From: Blautia faecis
GTDB lineage: Bacteria > Bacillota > Clostridia > Lachnospirales > Lachnospiraceae
Direction of reading: 5' to 3'
Assembly: GCF_020554845.1 (NCBI RefSeq)
Contig: NZ_JAJCIA010000020.1
Location: forward strand, 16,693 to 80,692
DNA length: 64,000 nucleotides
The position numbers and the translations under genes are program-made. The notes beneath the pieces are model-generated. The model did not search any database. It was not told where the DNA came from and saw only the letters and a program-made list of their open reading frames with translations. Numbering within the stretch: position 1 is the stretch's first letter; each line of letters begins with the position of its first letter. Below are positions 61,319 to 64,000 of this stretch, one piece after another.

Positions 61319-63940
61319 ATGGTTGTAGAGAGAAATAGGGCTGTATTTACTGAGGCTCCGACGGCTGTGCCAGATGGAAATGTGGATGTTTCAGGGGGCG
61401 GACGATGGAAAATCTGGCAGAATGCGGGGACGAAGATTGACGCGCCGATTTTGGGAAATGGAGATTTGCTGGCGGCAGTGGCCGGGGATGGGAGGTATCC
61501 ACAGTTCTGGTTTACGACCAATGACTTCTGGCAAATGGAAAGTGCGGCGAACTGGGAATTCTTTCATGATAACAGTTCTGCCAAATGTGATCCGGCGGTA
61601 AGCGGCGGAAGCCCCAGACCGGTAGGGCGTATGGTGTTTGATATTCCTGCTATGGAGGGTGCCAGGTGGTATACGGAGCAGAAGTTTGCCACGGGAGAAA
61701 CTATAACAATATTGACAAATTCCGCCGGAGAGAAATGTTCTCTGAAAAGCTGGGTGGCTGCAGATGAGAACATTCTTGTGGTAGAGTTTGAGAGTGAGAC
61801 AGATCTGGATGTGGAATTTGATTTTTATTTTCCGGACGAAATAGGAAAAGGCTGCGAAAAAGCTGTGGATGTCTGGGGAAGCGGTGAGTTGGAGAATATC
61901 CAGAACGGAATGTTCGCTGGACTGGTGACGGGACGTCCGCTGCAGGTAAAGAAAACCGGCGGTGGGATTGTAAGTGGATACCGGCAGTTTTCAGATCATG
62001 TGGATATTCCAACTAAGGTTGGTTTTGCTGGGGGCTTTCTGAAGGAAACGAAAGTAATTGGCGGCGTTGAAAGTTTGGGTTCTTTAAAGAAAGAATCTAT
62101 TATATCCACTGAGGAAAGTGGGAATAAATCAAATAAAGCGGTATTTACAGAACCTTCGGCGGGAAACGGTATTTTAAAGAATGTTGAGGCAGTTAAAGCA
62201 TTTGGAAATACAGGGAAGCTAAGTGACAGAAGCACTCACAGAAAAATAAAAGCCGGTGAGCGGGCAACCTTCGTTCTGCCAGTGCGCTCCTGGGCGAAGT
62301 GCAGCAGACCTTATGAGTATGCCTTTTCCAGGGCAAGGTGGATAACGGAAGAAGATGTGGAAACTCTTCATGAACGGCACCTGGTATGGTGGAAAAAGTT
62401 TTGGAGTGTTTCCGAAATTTCTCTGGATGATCCGGTGATCGAGCAGAGATATTATCTGTCAAAATATATGCTGGCAAGTGTATCACGGGATCCGGAATAT
62501 CCGCCCAATATTCTGGGAATCAGTACTTTTGACCGTCCGGCATGGAATGGAAATTATAAGATTAATTATAACCATCAGTCTCCCTATCTGAATCTGATGG
62601 TTTCCGGACATTTCCAGCAGTCCGATCCTCACGATGCGCCTTATCTGAAACTGATGGAAATTTCAGATGAGATGTGTAAGCGGCTGCTTCACCATGAGGG
62701 ACTTTATTATCCTCTGGGCCTGGGACCTCACGGCCTGGTAAGTGAGGCCCTACTTTTGCATATGAAATCCCCAGCCATTCACGGTGCTTTGAATATGATC
62801 TATCGTTATGGAATCACGGAGGATGAGACGTATGCACAGAAGGTTTACCCCTATCTTCGCGGTGTGGCAGATTTCTGGGAAAAGGATCTGGTGTGCAGGG
62901 ATGGCGTTTACCATGTAGTTGGAGATGGTATGCACGAGCGCACAGATGGGAACATCCGTGACAATGGCGTTCCGGAAGATCCGGTGAATACATTAGGTTA
63001 TCTGAAAACCTTCTTTACCTGGATGCCGAGAATCAGTGAGGCACTTGATCTGGATGAGAAAAAGAGGGAAAAATGGCTGGAAATCGCAGAGAACCTGGCA
63101 CCTTATCCAAAGGGGACAATTCGGGAGATTCAGGAGAATCCAACTCTTTGGAAAGAGGTGGATGTGAAGCTGGAGGATCTGCTTCCGGAAGAAATGCTGG
63201 ACAAAGAGATTTATTATGATGAAGGTATCGGTGGCAAATGGTCTTTCCATTTTCCGGGAAATGTAATGCAGATTTACCCGGGTAATGCAATTGGGCTTGG
63301 AAGTGAACCGGAAGAGCTGGAAGTGGCGCGAAATACGGTGCAGATTCATGCGCTGGTGGAAAATGCGCTGGGAGAGCTGGAATATAAGAAGGCACTTGAA
63401 GAAGCAGAAGGCGTGAAAAATCCTCATTTCTACAAAGCTGGCGCTTTTAACGCATCCAACTTAAGCTGTCTGTTTTTCACCGCCGCAGTACGTGTAGGCT
63501 ACGATCCGGAAATCATCTGGAAAGAAATGCGCGACATGATTCTTAACAGGGGAATCCCAAATGGATTCCTGAAAGAAAATCCTCACGGAATCGAGCAGCT
63601 GAACACCATCCCGGATGCCATCCAGGAGATGATGCTGCAAAGCTGCGAGGGTGTGATCCGTATTTTCCCGGTATGGCCGAGCGCAGAGCATCCCAATGCC
63701 TCTTTCCGGAATTTCCGTGCCTGGGGTGGCTTTGAAGTAAGCGCTGTTTTGAAAGACGGTGAGGTAGAGCGAGTTACCATACTCAGTCACAAAGGACACC
63801 CATGCAGAGTGGAAAACCCATGGCCAGGAAAATCTGTGAAGGTTTCTTATGAATACGGAAGACCGGATGAAGTGCACTTTGGAGAGTACTTAAATATAGA
63901 GCTGTATAAAGAAGAGCATGCAGAATTATTCCGGATCTAG
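61319..63940 (+). CDS. GH95-like glycoside hydrolase (alpha-L-fucosidase/galactosidase family)
   Basis: An 873-residue cytoplasmic enzyme: N-terminal beta-sandwich (about 25-300; APILGNGDLLAAVAG), an alpha/alpha toroid (about 350-770; WNGNYKINYNHQSPYLNLMVSGH, HGLVSEALLLHM, GVPEDPVNTLGYLKTFFTWMPRISEAL) and a C-terminal beta-domain. The overall plan fits GH95 and related GH65-clan proteins; which sugar it releases is not clear. A polar insertion (nucleotides 62057-62255) lies between sandwich and toroid and includes KAVFTEPSAGNG, an echo of the N-terminal RAVFTEAPTAVPDGN. GAAGGAAA stands before the ATG. Probably co-transcribed with the GH31 gene. Confidence 0.78.
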   Translation: MVVERNRAVFTEAPTAVPDGNVDVSGGGRWKIWQNAGTKIDAPILGNGDLLAAVAGDGRYPQFWFTTNDFWQMESAANWEFFHDNSSAKCDPAVSGGSPRPVGRMVFDIPAMEGARWYTEQKFATGETITILTNSAGEKCSLKSWVAADENILVVEFESETDLDVEFDFYFPDEIGKGCEKAVDVWGSGELENIQNGMFAGLVTGRPLQVKKTGGGIVSGYRQFSDHVDIPTKVGFAGGFLKETKVIGGVESLGSLKKESIISTEESGNKSNKAVFTEPSAGNGILKNVEAVKAFGNTGKLSDRSTHRKIKAGERATFVLPVRSWAKCSRPYEYAFSRARWITEEDVETLHERHLVWWKKFWSVSEISLDDPVIEQRYYLSKYMLASVSRDPEYPPNILGISTFDRPAWNGNYKINYNHQSPYLNLMVSGHFQQSDPHDAPYLKLMEISDEMCKRLLHHEGLYYPLGLGPHGLVSEALLLHMKSPAIHGALNMIYRYGITEDETYAQKVYPYLRGVADFWEKDLVCRDGVYHVVGDGMHERTDGNIRDNGVPEDPVNTLGYLKTFFTWMPRISEALDLDEKKREKWLEIAENLAPYPKGTIREIQENPTLWKEVDVKLEDLLPEEMLDKEIYYDEGIGGKWSFHFPGNVMQIYPGNAIGLGSEPEELEVARNTVQIHALVENALGELEYKKALEEAEGVKNPHFYKAGAFNASNLSCLFFTAAVRVGYDPEIIWKEMRDMILNRGIPNGFLKENPHGIEQLNTIPDAIQEMMLQSCEGVIRIFPVWPSAEHPNASFRNFRAWGGFEVSAVLKDGEVERVTILSHKGHPCRVENPWPGKSVKVSYEYGRPDEVHFGEYLNIELYKEEHAELFRI

Positions 63941-64000
63941 TAGTACATCCATCTAGTTTTTAAAGTGTTGTTGGATATAGCTTTGCCAGTTTAATTCTGG

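Noticed and set aside
63941..64000. Start of another gene at the window edge
   Set aside because: Only 60 bp without a start codon context or reading frame that can be supported.

Overview
The window looks like a chromosomal segment of a spore-forming gut Lachnospiraceae, most likely Blautia or a close relative. This rests on gene content, not on a marker gene: GerA-type germination genes, a SPOCS/LysM coat-type protein, corrinoid methyl-transfer proteins typical of acetogens, many clan-mixed glycoside hydrolases without cellulosome parts, AraC and YesMN-type regulators, and strong AGGAGG ribosome binding sites. No rRNA, tRNA, CRISPR array, prophage or intact insertion sequence was seen.

Layout. 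(1) 1-6060: a gluconate/sugar-acid operon (FadR-type repressor, GntP permease, an HPr-like protein without the phospho-histidine, an IlvD/Edd dehydratase, KDG kinase, KDPG aldolase), a semi-phosphorylative Entner-Doudoroff route. (2) 6259-14269: a sugar ABC transporter of RbsABC type (ATPase, permease, binding protein), then a YesN/YesM-type two-component system translationally coupled to a third gene encoding a degenerate RbsA-like tandem ABC protein that may be a signalling pseudo-ATPase. (3) 14394-18001: a domain-permuted GH3 enzyme divergent from an AraC regulator. (4) 18105-27869: housekeeping and spore genes: PlsC, PrcB-like lipoprotein, SPOCS/LysM protein, IspE, a GntR regulator, GerAA, a GerAB-GerAC fusion, a small membrane peptide, MurI, a DUF1934 protein.

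(5) 27923-37667 is the most unusual part. An AgrC-like GHKL kinase and a LytTR response regulator are divergent from two extracytoplasmic GH3 genes. Upstream of both GH3 genes lies the same pair of ACAATTnrT direct repeats (20 bp start to start), exactly 41 bp ahead of a -10 element without a recognisable -35. This is the architecture of LytTR-activated promoters. The first GH3 protein is secreted and begins with ten tandem copies of a DDPYKQAA-type peptide; the second is a permuted GH3 held in the membrane at both ends. Together they look like a self-contained sensing and glycan-processing regulon, perhaps with a peptide-signal component. A secreted esterase follows.

(6) 38042-43843: cytoplasmic GH78-like and GH2 enzymes and a membrane-anchored esterase. 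(7) 44171-48519: a seven-TM GGDEF-PAS-GGDEF-EAL protein and an MNT-HEPN pair. (8) 48569-57729: a corrinoid cassette: RACo-like activator, DUF2284 protein, a single polypeptide fusing pterin-methyltransferase, corrinoid and UroD-like domains, a fucose-isomerase-like protein, a cysteine-desulfurase-like protein and a small unknown. (9) 57851-63940: AraC regulator, GH31 and GH95-like enzymes.

Superimposed on this is a family of non-autonomous mobile repeats (MITEs) with 12-bp terminal inverted repeats. Three copies (30110, 50551, 51633) are flanked by perfect 8-bp target-site duplications, and there are two more decayed copies. Several unrelated enzymes also carry polar, low-complexity insertions that look lineage-specific.
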